Of a stretch of 19,685 nt of DNA, positions 1 through 7,804 are shown piece by piece (position 1 is the first letter of the stretch; each line of letters begins with the position of its first letter). Both the position numbers and the translations under genes were made by a program. The notes beneath the pieces were generated by a model. That model saw only the letters and a list, made by a program, of their open reading frames with translations, had not been told where the DNA came from and made no database searches. The DNA is from Clostridia bacterium (lineage in GTDB: Bacteria; Bacillota; Clostridia; Christensenellales; Aristaeellaceae): NCBI GenBank assembly GCA_900754755.1, contig CAAEEC010000189.1, positions 1 through 19,685 on the forward strand, in the 5' to 3' direction.

Positions 1-85
1 AATCACAACATACAATTCCACCTTTTGCTAAGGTACTATTAACTTCCATCTTGTCGAAATATGGCGAAACTCTTTTGGGAACCAT
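1..85 (-). CDS. Possible 5' end of an unknown gene, cut by the left edge
   Basis: An ATG at 85 on the minus strand opens a reading frame that stays open for 28 codons to the window edge, with product beginning MVPKRVSPYFDKMEVN and containing a Cys-Cys pair near residue 26. A GGGGG Shine-Dalgarno-like run sits about 7 bases upstream, and AT-rich sequence lies before that. I do not recognise the protein, and 28 codons are too few to assign a family. The composition (about one third G+C by hand count) is clearly lower than in the genes to the right, which could mean a recently acquired gene or simply an AT-rich gene start. It may also be a chance frame. Confidence 0.4.
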   Translation of the reverse strand, partial: MVPKRVSPYFDKMEVNSTLAKGGIVCCD

Positions 86-171
86 CTTAATTCCCCCATA
101 TTTAAATAATCTTCCCCATACAAACAACAACTTTTTCAACTACATTCGATATCAACCTAGATAAAATACCA

Positions 172-259
172 GGGAAATGCTATGCCATTTCTACCAACGG
201 TACGGGAAGCAAAAACGCGTATCGCTACCCGCCGGTTATCCATGATAATAGCATTTCCC
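172..259. repeat. Long imperfect inverted repeat (hairpin)
   Basis: The outer arms, gggaaatgctat at 172-183 and atagcatttccc at 248-259, are perfect 12-base complements. The inner arms, gggaagc at 204-210 and gctaccc at 224-230, pair at six of seven positions. Further pairing between 196-203 and 231-237 is possible with small bulges. The whole 88-base unit could fold as DNA or as RNA from either strand. It could be a palindromic repeat element, a small non-autonomous mobile element or a structured RNA; one copy cannot decide. Confidence 0.6.
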
Positions 260-287
260 AGCAATCTGCCAATTTCAAGCCGTTAAA

Positions 288-336
288 GCGATGGCTGCAC
301 TTGTGGACGCCATTCGCCGAGCTTTCACTCCTGCTC
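288..336. repeat. Two adjacent short hairpins
   Basis: The arms gcgatggc (288-295) and gccattcgc (309-317) pair with one bulged base. Immediately next to them gagc (319-322) pairs with gctc (333-336). On the minus strand the pair lies about 50-100 bases after the stop of the CofE-like gene, so the transcript may fold here. The 4-bp stem is weak on its own. Confidence 0.4.
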
Positions 337-386
337 CTACAAAAAATTTTGAACAGCGCCAGACACAGTGATCAAGTGTAGTCCTA

Positions 387-2072
387 TCAGGAAGCGTAAT
401 TGTCAAAGTATCCTTGCACCAGCACAATGGGCGTACCCTTATCGCCGCTGCCCGAAGTAAGGTCGCACAAGGAGCCGAGCAAATCCGTAAGCCGCCGGGG
501 CGTTGTGCCCTGGGCCGCCATGTTGCCGATCAAATCGCTTTCCTTGTGCCGGATCGCGTCGTTGATGGCATCGCGCAAAGCAGCGCCCGTGAGGCCCGCA
601 AAGTCGTTGTCGGCGAGATACTTGATCTTCACTTCATTGGGCCGGCCTTCCAATCCGGGCGTATACGCTGGCGAGACCACCGGATCCGCCAATTCCCAAA
701 TCTTTCCGGCCGGATCTTTGAAGGCCCCATCCCCATAGACCATCACTTCCACGTGCTTTCCCGTCTTTTCCAGCAACATCTTTTGAATGGCTTCCACCAC
801 GGGCAGGCAATCGCGCGGGAAGAGCTTCACAGATTCTTCCGTGGCTTTGTTGCTGCCCAGCAGGCCATACTTCTCGTTGTAGCCGCTGCCGTCCACACTA
901 GCGCTCAAAATATCATCCAGGCCATAGACCCGTTCCGCGCCCGCGGCGCGCAAAAGGCGCTTGGTGCGCTCACGAGAATGAATATCGCAGGCCAAAACAT
1001 AGGACGTATAGGCCAAAATCGCGCGGCAATCGTTTGCCAGCACAATTTCCACCTCGCTGCCGGCGCTTTCAATCAATTCGCGGTAGTACGCTATGTAATC
1101 CACGCCCGTGAACGTATGCTTGCTATGGCCAAAAAGCGCGTGGAATTCCGCTTCTGTGAGCACTTTCGCATAAGGATCGATGCCCGCCGCGTCCAGCGCA
1201 TCCAGACTCACCAAATGGTTGCCCACTTCATCGGAAGGATAGCTGAGCATGAGCACGATTTTCTTCGCCCCTTTGGCGATGCCCTTCAGGCACATGGCAA
1301 ACCGGTTTCGACTCAGAATGGGGAAAATCACCCCCACCGTATGGTCGCCAAACTTTGCGCGCACATCCGCGCCAATCTGGTCCGTAGTGGCGTAATTCCC
1401 CTGCGCGCGCGCCACAACCGCTTCCGTTACCGCGACGACGTCGCGATCCCGCAAGGCAAATCCCTCTGCCTGCGCGGCTTCCAACACGCTATCGGCCACG
1501 ATCTGGGCGATATCATCGCCCTGCCGAATGATCGGCGCACGAATTCCGCGCACCGTTGTTCCTACCATGCGTTCCATACAAATTCCCCTTTCTAATGGCA
1601 ACTCCAATTGATAGAGATAAAACCAGCCACCGTAGCAAAATCGTTTTCCCCATTCGGCAAAACCTTCCCGCTGGTACAGCCGCTGGGCGATTTTCTGTCC
1701 CACGCTCACCGTCAGGCGAACGCCGTCGAAACCGCGCCGCGCCGCTTCCTCCAGCAAAAAGTGCAAGAACCGGCTACCTACGCCCTGCCCTTGCGCGGCC
1801 GGCGACACGCACAAACGCGCCAGTTCGCAGGGATGCCGCAACGCCGGAAAGCCTGCCGGATCGATGTCATTGAGCGCGCCGAGCGAAGCGGCCGCCAATA
1901 GGCTGCCTTGCGCGTCCCGCGCCACATACAAAGAGCGCAGCGCCATATCCGCCTGAATGTTTTCCCATGCGGGATACTCCTCGCTCCATGTGCAATACGG
2001 GGAGGCGACGCAACGCCTGTACAAGCGAAAAATGGCTTCTTCCTCACCCGGTTTTGCCAAATCAAACTTCAT
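387..2072 (-). CDS. GNAT acetyltransferase fused in frame to CofE-like (F420-0:glutamate ligase family) domain
   Basis: One open frame of 561 residues joins two unrelated domains. Residues 1-160 are a GNAT acetyltransferase with the acetyl-CoA motif QGQGVGS at 94-100 and a typical ending near YLYQLEL. Residues 166-561 match the coenzyme F420-0:L-glutamate ligase family seen in Clostridia (DVVAVTEAVV, VGVIFPILSRNRF, VYGDGAFKDP), whose bacterial role outside F420 producers is unknown. No other F420 genes are nearby. I chose ATG 2072 because it follows an AGGCGGA-type ribosome site and overlaps the engB stop by 11 bases; an upstream in-frame ATG at 2159 would lie deep in engB. The ligase part has its own strong ribosome site and ATG at 1577, so it may also be made alone. 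The stop codon expected after the GNAT domain is absent. Confidence 0.8.
   Translation of the reverse strand: MKFDLAKPGEEEAIFRLYRRCVASPYCTWSEEYPAWENIQADMALRSLYVARDAQGSLLAAASLGALNDIDPAGFPALRHPCELARLCVSPAAQGQGVGSRFLHFLLEEAARRGFDGVRLTVSVGQKIAQRLYQREGFAEWGKRFCYGGWFYLYQLELPLERGICMERMVGTTVRGIRAPIIRQGDDIAQIVADSVLEAAQAEGFALRDRDVVAVTEAVVARAQGNYATTDQIGADVRAKFGDHTVGVIFPILSRNRFAMCLKGIAKGAKKIVLMLSYPSDEVGNHLVSLDALDAAGIDPYAKVLTEAEFHALFGHSKHTFTGVDYIAYYRELIESAGSEVEIVLANDCRAILAYTSYVLACDIHSRERTKRLLRAAGAERVYGLDDILSASVDGSGYNEKYGLLGSNKATEESVKLFPRDCLPVVEAIQKMLLEKTGKHVEVMVYGDGAFKDPAGKIWELADPVVSPAYTPGLEGRPNEVKIKYLADNDFAGLTGAALRDAINDAIRHKESDLIGNMAAQGTTPRRLTDLLGSLCDLTSGSGDKGTPIVLVQGYFDNYAS
1575..1591 (-). promoter_or_regulatory. 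Internal ribosome binding site and start for the CofE-like domain
   Basis: AAAGGGG (plus positions 1585-1591) lies 7 bases before an in-frame ATG at 1577. The product from this ATG would be 396 residues and begins MERMVGTTVRG, which looks like the natural N-terminus of this ligase family. This is the main evidence that the two domains were, or still are, separate genes. Confidence 0.7.
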
Positions 2073-2694
2073 CCCGTCCGCCTTCTTCCGCTTGCTCCGT
2101 TGCATCTTCCTCCAGGCCCACAGCCTTGCGAATGAACGCCTCCAACGCGTCCGTGCCAAAGCCCGTTTGCGCGGAGTGGGTGAAGATTTCCCACGGCTGC
2201 ACTGCTAACGTCCTACAAATCACGGGAATGTTGCGGCTGCGCTCTGCGCGCGAAACCTTATCGCATTTGGTGGCGACCACGCAAAACGGCAGTTGATAAT
2301 GGCGCAAATAGTTTACCATCATCACATCCTGCTCCGTCGGTTTGTGGCGGATATCCACCAATTGCAGCGCGCATTTCAGTTCCTGCGCGTTGGCAAAATA
2401 CCCTTCGATCATGCCGCTCCAGCGCTTGCGCTCTTCCTGCGAGGCTTTTGCGTAGCCATATCCCGGCAAATCCACCAAATAGAAGCAATCTTCCATCAAG
2501 TAAAAATTGATCAGCCGAGTTTTTCCTGGCTCAGAGGATGTCTTGGCGAGCTTGGTATGGTTGGCCAAGCGGTTGATCAAAGACGATTTCCCCACATTGG
2601 ATTTGCCCGCGAGCGCAATCTGGGGAAAGGGCTTGAGCATCCCCGCGGGTCGGTATTGCGCCATGGAGGTCACAAATTGGGCCTTCTTCAGCAT
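2062..2694 (-). CDS. engB: Ribosome biogenesis GTPase EngB/YsxC
   Basis: A 210-residue TRAFAC-class GTPase required for assembly of the large ribosomal subunit in bacteria. All nucleotide motifs are visible: P-loop GKSNVGKS at 30-37, switch-I Thr in PGKTRLINFY around 59, DLPG at 75-78, TKCD at 142-145 and SAQTG at 174-178. The length is normal for the family, with a slightly long acidic C-terminal tail. The ATG at 2694 has GGAG 8 bases upstream and follows the lon stop by 12 bases. The order lon-engB is common in Firmicutes and suggests one transcript. The last codons overlap the start of the following acetyltransferase gene. Confidence 0.96.
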   Translation of the reverse strand: MLKKAQFVTSMAQYRPAGMLKPFPQIALAGKSNVGKSSLINRLANHTKLAKTSSEPGKTRLINFYLMEDCFYLVDLPGYGYAKASQEERKRWSGMIEGYFANAQELKCALQLVDIRHKPTEQDVMMVNYLRHYQLPFCVVATKCDKVSRAERSRNIPVICRTLAVQPWEIFTHSAQTGFGTDALEAFIRKAVGLEEDATEQAEEGGRDEV

Positions 2695-2706
2695 GCGCGT
2701 TCTCCT

Positions 2707-5013
2707 TTACCGAATCAAAACATAGTCTATCGCCTGTTCCACGCGCCGGATGGTTTTCACCTGCAAATGGCTGCGCACATCGGGCGGGATCTGTTCGAGA
2801 TCCTTTTGGTTCTCCTCCGGCACCAGCACCGTACCGATGCCCATGCGATAGGCGGCCATCAGCTTTTCCTTCACCCCGCCAATGGGCAGCACCTTGCCGC
2901 GCAAGGTCACTTCCCCGGTCATTGCGACATCCTGGCGGGCGGGAACCCCTGTAATGGCCGAAAGCATCGCGCACGTCAAAGCCACGCCCGCGCTCGGGCC
3001 GTCCTTAGGAACAGCGCCTTCCGGCATGTGAATGTGGAGGTCGTTGTTCTTGTGAAAATCCCCGGCGATCCGGTATTCGCTTGAGCGCGAGCGAATAAAG
3101 CTATATGCCGTGCGAACGGATTCCTGCATCACATCCCCCATCCGGCCCGTCATATCGATATGGCCAGAGCCCGGCATCACCGCGACTTCAATGGGCATGG
3201 TTTCCCCGCCCACGCTCGTCCACGCCAGCGCGTTGACTACGCCCGTTTCCGGCTCGAGTTCCACGGGCTGCGACAAATATTTGCGCGCGCCAAGATACTC
3301 CGCCACGTTTTTCCGCGTAACTACAACGCGCTTTGCGCTGCCTTCCGCCACCGCCATGGCCACTTTCCGGCAAACGCTGCCCAGCAGCCGTTCCAGCTCG
3401 CGCACGCCCGCTTCGCGCGTATAACCATCGATGATTTCGGCGATCCCATCGTCGTGAAAGCGGATCTGGTTCCCATTCAGGCCATTTTCTTTCATCTGCT
3501 TTGCCACCAAATGCCGGCGGGCAATTTGCAGCTTTTCCGCATACGTATAGCTGGGCACTTCGATCATTTCCATGCGATCCCGCAAAGCGTGAGGAATTTC
3601 CTCCATGGTGTTGGCCGTGGCAATGAACAACACCTTGGAAAGATCCAGCGGTGCGTCAAGATAATGATCCATAAACGCGCAGTTCTGTTCCCCATCCAAC
3701 ACTTCTAGCATGGCGGCCGCCGGATCTCCGCGCATATCGTGTGCCAATTTGTCGATTTCATCGAACAAAATCACGGGATCCATAGAACCCGCCTGGCGCA
3801 TCGCGGACACGATTCCGCCGGGCATTGCGCTCACATAAGTGCGCCTATGGCCGCGAAGCTCCGCCTCGTCGTGCACGCCTCCCAGCGACATCCGCGCATA
3901 TTTGCGCCCCAAGGCCTTGGCAATGGAACGCGCAATCGAAGTTTTGCCTACGCCTGGCGGCCCGACAAAGCACAGCACCGGCCCTTTCATCTCACCCTTA
4001 ATCGACAGCACCGCCAAATGCTCCAACACACGCTTTTTCACATCTTCCAATCCATAATGTTCCTGATCCAAGATGCGTCGCGCGTGCTCCAAAGAAAATT
4101 TGCCGCTGGTATATTGCCCCCAAGGAAAATTCAGCATATAATCAATATAGTTGAAAGCCGTAGAGCTTTCCGGCGATCCCGGCGCAAGGTGCTCCGCTTT
4201 GCGCAGTTCGCGTTCCACCGCCTCCCTGGGGCCAGCGGGCATTGGGCTCGCCTCTAACTTTCTATGAAGTTCCTCCAACTCGCTTTCCTCTGTATCGCCC
4301 AGTTCTTCGTGGATCACGCGAATCTGTTCCCGCAAATAATAATCCTTGTTGTGCTGCTCAATCGTCGCGCTAACCTTAGATTGTATCTCGTGTTCCAACT
4401 TTACAATCTGCAACTCGCCATTGAGCCTGCTCTCCAGCATCTGCAGGCGTTCCTCTTCATCGCGGCATTCCAGCAATTCCTGCTTGTCTTCCAACGCGCT
4501 CAAGACATGCGCCGCCGCGATATCGCCCATCACAACGGCATCTTTTTCCCCTGTGATCATGTTCACGGCCTCGCTCGTAAGCAACCCAGTCTGCTGGTTT
4601 AGCGCCCGCACCAACCGACGAATCACCCGCGCATGGGCGCGGCGCAGCGCTTCGCTCTCCAAGCGAACGAGCGCCATAGGCGCTATACTCGCCACGGCAA
4701 AATCGCCCTGTTCCAGCAACTCCACCAACAGAGCGCGCCGCTCCCCACCTACGAGCACGCGAAGCGAACCATCCGGCAGGCGCAACACTTGCCGCACCCT
4801 AGCAACGGTGCCCACGCCATACAAATTTTCGATATGCGGATTTTCCACCGCAGAATCGCGCTGCGCAACGAGGAAAACGCGCTTTTGCTCTTCCACCACC
4901 TGTTCCAGCGCTCGCAAAGAGCCGGGGCGGGAAATATCGAACATGGCGGTTTGCAAGGGAAATACCACGATCCCTCTCAAAGGTATAACGGGCAACTTCT
5001 CAAACGATTCCAT
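2707..5013 (-). CDS. lon: ATP-dependent protease La (Lon)
   Basis: A 768-residue LonA-type cytoplasmic AAA+ serine protease that degrades misfolded and regulatory proteins. The N-terminal substrate-binding domain begins at KLPVIPLRGIVVFP, followed by a helical linker around 190-280. The Walker A motif GPPGVGKTS is at 351-359 and Walker B VILFDEID at 414-421. The protease domain carries the catalytic Ser674 in PKDGPSAG and Lys717 in GGVKEK, 43 residues apart as in E. coli Lon. The start at ATG 5013 gives the usual N-terminus. An in-frame ATG at 5127 lies upstream of the promoter -10 at 5054-5059 and is unlikely to be used. The ribosome site is modest (AAGG close to the ATG). No CtsR or CIRCE operator was recognised upstream. 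Confidence 0.97.
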   Translation of the reverse strand: MESFEKLPVIPLRGIVVFPLQTAMFDISRPGSLRALEQVVEEQKRVFLVAQRDSAVENPHIENLYGVGTVARVRQVLRLPDGSLRVLVGGERRALLVELLEQGDFAVASIAPMALVRLESEALRRAHARVIRRLVRALNQQTGLLTSEAVNMITGEKDAVVMGDIAAAHVLSALEDKQELLECRDEEERLQMLESRLNGELQIVKLEHEIQSKVSATIEQHNKDYYLREQIRVIHEELGDTEESELEELHRKLEASPMPAGPREAVERELRKAEHLAPGSPESSTAFNYIDYMLNFPWGQYTSGKFSLEHARRILDQEHYGLEDVKKRVLEHLAVLSIKGEMKGPVLCFVGPPGVGKTSIARSIAKALGRKYARMSLGGVHDEAELRGHRRTYVSAMPGGIVSAMRQAGSMDPVILFDEIDKLAHDMRGDPAAAMLEVLDGEQNCAFMDHYLDAPLDLSKVLFIATANTMEEIPHALRDRMEMIEVPSYTYAEKLQIARRHLVAKQMKENGLNGNQIRFHDDGIAEIIDGYTREAGVRELERLLGSVCRKVAMAVAEGSAKRVVVTRKNVAEYLGARKYLSQPVELEPETGVVNALAWTSVGGETMPIEVAVMPGSGHIDMTGRMGDVMQESVRTAYSFIRSRSSEYRIAGDFHKNNDLHIHMPEGAVPKDGPSAGVALTCAMLSAITGVPARQDVAMTGEVTLRGKVLPIGGVKEKLMAAYRMGIGTVLVPEENQKDLEQIPPDVRSHLQVKTIRRVEQAIDYVLIR

Positions 5014-5053
5014 AAGCCTTGGTTTCTCTATCCCTTCCGCATTTCTATCCGTT

Positions 5054-5082
5054 ATTATACATAGAACTCTGTAAGAAATCAA
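5054..5082 (-). promoter_or_regulatory. Promoter of the lon operon
   Basis: On the minus strand TTGATT (5077-5082) and TATAAT (5054-5059) are separated by 17 bases, matching a sigma-A-type promoter at 4/6 and 6/6 positions. It sits about 40 bases before the lon ATG and just after the terminator of the upstream aldo/keto reductase gene. Confidence 0.75.
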
Positions 5083-5108
5083 GCCTATACGGCAGCACAA
5101 TTCCATGG

Positions 5109-5141
5109 AAAAACAGCGGAACGGCATTTTGCCGTTCCGCT
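5109..5141 (-). terminator. Intrinsic terminator after the aldo/keto reductase gene
   Basis: A perfect 11-bp stem (AGCGGAACGGC at 5115-5125 with its complement at 5131-5141) closes a 5-base loop and is followed on the minus strand by TGTTTTT. It lies 24 bases past the aldo/keto reductase stop and separates that transcript from the lon promoter. Confidence 0.9.
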
Positions 5142-5165
5142 CAGGCTTTTCACGGATTCAACCAA

Positions 5166-6302
5166 CTATTGCGGGGCGCTCTGTGCTTCGTATTCGGCCT
5201 GGATCTTTCTCAACCATTCCCGAACCGGGATCTTCTGCGGGCATGCCGCTTCACATGCGCCGCAATCCTGGCAACGATTTTGGCCGATTTCCTTAGCGTA
5301 GCGCGCAAAATACGGCTGGAAATCGTCAAAAATGGCCGCTTGATCGTATGGGCGGAAAATCTTGGGAATGGGTACCTCCGCCGGGCAAGGTTGGCAATAT
5401 TCGCAGCCCGTACAACCTACGCGGACGCGGTTCTCATAAGCTTCGCGCACGCGAGCCAACATCTCCCTCTGTGCGTCGGAAAGGCAGTCCACACCTGCTT
5501 CGCTAAAAATGCGCAAATTGTCTTCCAATTGCTGCATGTCTGACATCCCGGAAAGAATCGTAATGAATTCGCTCTTATCCAGCAAATAGCGGAAGGCCCA
5601 CTCCACGCTGCTGCGCTGTTCTGGCGCATTGGCGTAAATATCGCGAACCTCTGGCGGCAGGGTCTTGGCCAGCGCGCCGCCGCGCAGCGGTTCCATCACC
5701 ACGATACCGATCCCCTTCTTCGCGGCATAGCGCACGCCATCCATCGTGGCTTGCTTATGCTCATCGAGAATGTTCATCTGCACCTGCGCCAACTTCCAGT
5801 CATACGCGTCCACAATGCGGTGGAACGTTTCGCTATCGTCGTGGAAGGAAAAACCAGGATAGCGGATCTTCCCCTGCGCTTGCGCGCGATCAAGGAATTC
5901 AAACACGCCCAAAGAAACCATTTTATCAAACGATTTGGCGTTTAGCGCATGCAACAAATAGAAATCAACATGGTCGGTCTGCAAGCGTTGCAATTGCGTA
6001 TCCAGCAGCGCATCCATATCCTCGCGCTTTTCCACCTTCCAGCAGGGCAATTTGGTGGTGAGCGTCACCCGATTGCGAAGGCCTTTCAAAGCTTCGCCTA
6101 CAAAAACTTCGCTTTCCTCATTGTGATAGCCGTAAGCAGTATCAAAATATGTAATGCCGCCGTCTATCGCACGATCCACCATTCGCTTTCCTTCTGCACG
6201 GTCAATGGGATGATCTTCTCCGGGCAAAACCGGCAGGCGCATGCACCCCATTCCTAGGGCGCTGGCAGTAATGTCTGTTCCTGGAAATTTGCGATAATTC
6301 AT
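5166..6302 (-). CDS. Aldo/keto reductase with C-terminal 4Fe-4S ferredoxin-type domain
   Basis: A 378-residue protein. Residues 1-280 are an aldo/keto reductase barrel with the catalytic tetrad visible: Asp54 and Tyr59 in FDTAYGYH, Lys84 in TTKLP and His118 in LLHAL. The C-terminal 90 residues carry two cysteine clusters, CTGCEYCQPCP near 300 and CQDCGACEAACP near 350, typical of the ferredoxin-linked aldo/keto reductases common in anaerobes. The natural substrate of this subgroup is not established, and NAD(P)H or ferredoxin could be the electron partner. The ATG at 6302 overlaps the kinase stop as ATGA, so translation is probably coupled to the two-component system upstream. An intrinsic terminator follows. 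Confidence 0.93.
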   Translation of the reverse strand: MNYRKFPGTDITASALGMGCMRLPVLPGEDHPIDRAEGKRMVDRAIDGGITYFDTAYGYHNEESEVFVGEALKGLRNRVTLTTKLPCWKVEKREDMDALLDTQLQRLQTDHVDFYLLHALNAKSFDKMVSLGVFEFLDRAQAQGKIRYPGFSFHDDSETFHRIVDAYDWKLAQVQMNILDEHKQATMDGVRYAAKKGIGIVVMEPLRGGALAKTLPPEVRDIYANAPEQRSSVEWAFRYLLDKSEFITILSGMSDMQQLEDNLRIFSEAGVDCLSDAQREMLARVREAYENRVRVGCTGCEYCQPCPAEVPIPKIFRPYDQAAIFDDFQPYFARYAKEIGQNRCQDCGACEAACPQKIPVREWLRKIQAEYEAQSAPQ

Positions 6303-7804
6303 TCTTCAGCTTCCCCCTCATTTTGTGTCGCATCTCCACCAGCCGCTTGTGCGCTTTGCGAATCGGCCTCCTGCGGCAGCGTAATCAAGAACTCGGTTCC
6401 CTCGCCCAATTTAGAATGCTCCTCTATCATACCATCCATGGAACGGACGATATGCTTCACGATGGCCAGACCCAGCCCGGTTCCACCCATCGAGCGGGAA
6501 CGGCCTTTATCCACGCGATAAAAGCGCTCAAACAAGCGCGGCAAATGTTCCTCCGCAATCCCGATGCCTGTATCAGAAATGGAGATGTTCACTTCTTTTC
6601 CGTTGGGGAAAATGCGGATGGATACGCTTCCGCCAGGTTTATTGTACTTGATGGCATTTTCAATCAAGTTGATCATCATCTGTTCAACCCGATCCGGATG
6701 CCCCAGCACATAGGTGGGCGGGCAATCGTATGCGTGCAAAGTGACCTCTTTTTCCGAAGCGTGCAATTCCAGCATTTCCACCACATTGCGCGCAACCTCG
6801 TCGATCCGGATGCGCTCCTTGGCGCCAGAATCTTCACCGGATTCCAACTTAGAAATCGACAAAATGTCGTTGATCAAGCGCGTGAGGCGATCCGCCTCCA
6901 GCATAATGATGCGCAAAAATTTTTGCGCCATCTCCGGCTTTTCGATCGCGCCGTTCATCAACGTTTCCACAAACCCTTTGATGGAGGTAAGCGGGGTTTT
7001 TAACTCGTGCGAAACATTCGCGGCAAAATCCGTTCGCACCTGTTCCAGCATGCGCAGCTTTGTAATATCCTCCACCAAAGCCAAAGCGCCCACCACTTTG
7101 CCTTCCTGCCGCATAACGGATACATACAAGCGCAGCGGACGGTGACCGCGTCCACCGGGCATGCGAGCCGCCACTTCGTTGGTGTAGATGCCGTCCGCAT
7201 GGCGCATGGCATCAGAAAACAGTTGATCCAACCGCACGTCTTTGGAAGCGTCAACAATGGGCAATCCCTCAGCATTGCCCTTGATGCCCAACAATTCCTT
7301 GGCCACGCTCGTAACCAAGATAACGCGCAAATCTGCGTCCACGGCGATCAAGCCGTTTTGCATGCGCGTCATCACCAAATCCACCGCCTGATTGCGGCTA
7401 TGCAACTTTTTCAAACGATCCTGCAATTGAGAAAGCAACGCATTGAAACGTTCGCGCTCCTGGGCAAAGCTCCCCGCCGAGGGCTGCATTCGTTCGCTAT
7501 ATTCGCCTTGGCAAAACGCATCCAGCACGTTAAGCGCATCCCGCGCCTCTTTATTCACGTGCCGGATGACCAGCGCAAGCACACAAAATTCCACCAGCGC
7601 GCTTGCGCATACGATGGCTATAACAAATCCCGCGAGTGGCGCGATCAAATCTGCTTCACAAAAAGCCGCACTATCCTGCGTTGTCGCGGACAGGCGGCAC
7701 AATTCGGTATATTGCGCGTCCGCATGGCTCACGCATACCAGAACCAAAATAATGGTCAACAGCAGATTGACCACGGTCGCGAGAAAAGCGACCTTTACTC
7801 TCAC
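6299..7804 (-). CDS. Sensor histidine kinase, PhoR-like
   Basis: A 501-residue membrane kinase. Two membrane segments (about 5-25 and 58-82) flank a short extracellular loop of roughly 30 residues. A linker and a PAS-like domain (about 140-250) follow. The phosphoacceptor is His266 in VSHELKTP. The ATP-binding domain shows the N box (NLIENAIKYN, Asn383), DTGIGI at 411-416, FERFYR at 425-430 and GGTGLGL at 440-446. The start is GTG 7804, overlapping the response-regulator stop as GTGA, with AGGAAA upstream. The layout resembles PhoR/ResE-type kinases, but the signal cannot be inferred: the small outer loop leaves little room for a ligand pocket, so the PAS domain or the membrane may be the sensor. 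Confidence 0.95.
   Translation of the reverse strand: MRVKVAFLATVVNLLLTIILVLVCVSHADAQYTELCRLSATTQDSAAFCEADLIAPLAGFVIAIVCASALVEFCVLALVIRHVNKEARDALNVLDAFCQGEYSERMQPSAGSFAQERERFNALLSQLQDRLKKLHSRNQAVDLVMTRMQNGLIAVDADLRVILVTSVAKELLGIKGNAEGLPIVDASKDVRLDQLFSDAMRHADGIYTNEVAARMPGGRGHRPLRLYVSVMRQEGKVVGALALVEDITKLRMLEQVRTDFAANVSHELKTPLTSIKGFVETLMNGAIEKPEMAQKFLRIIMLEADRLTRLINDILSISKLESGEDSGAKERIRIDEVARNVVEMLELHASEKEVTLHAYDCPPTYVLGHPDRVEQMMINLIENAIKYNKPGGSVSIRIFPNGKEVNISISDTGIGIAEEHLPRLFERFYRVDKGRSRSMGGTGLGLAIVKHIVRSMDGMIEEHSKLGEGTEFLITLPQEADSQSAQAAGGDATQNEGEAEE

Larger units (their letters stand above)
86..386. other. Non-coding stretch with hairpins
   Basis: No supported gene lies here. The left half (86-171) is AT-rich and would be the upstream region of the possible gene at 1-85. 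The right half contains one long imperfect hairpin (172-259) and a pair of shorter hairpins (288-336). A run of six T on the minus strand (plus-strand A run at 341-346) follows the CofE-like gene, but no stable GC-rich stem directly precedes it, so I do not call an intrinsic terminator. Confidence 0.6.

Noticed and set aside
172..259. Integron attC site
   Set aside because: The hairpin is in the right size range, but no clear RYYYAAC/GTTRRRY core pair is present and no integrase or cassette is nearby.
351..386. Intrinsic terminator right after the CofE-like gene
   Set aside because: There is a T run on the minus strand, but the preceding pairing is only about 4 bp and lies some 14 bases away.
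387..1577. A coenzyme F420 biosynthesis locus
   Set aside because: Only the ligase-type domain is present; no cofC, cofD, cofG or cofH-like gene or F420-dependent enzyme is seen in the window.
414..1595. Long plus-strand open frame (393 codons) opposite the CofE-like domain
   Set aside because: Its product is rich in His, Gln and Arg with no recognisable motif, has no suitable ribosome site, and lies wholly antisense to a clear protein family. It is a shadow of GC-rich coding sequence.
5014..5127. Upstream ATG giving lon 38 more residues
   Set aside because: The extra sequence spans the promoter -35 and -10 at 5054-5082, so it would not be on the mRNA, and it has no match to the Lon N-terminus.
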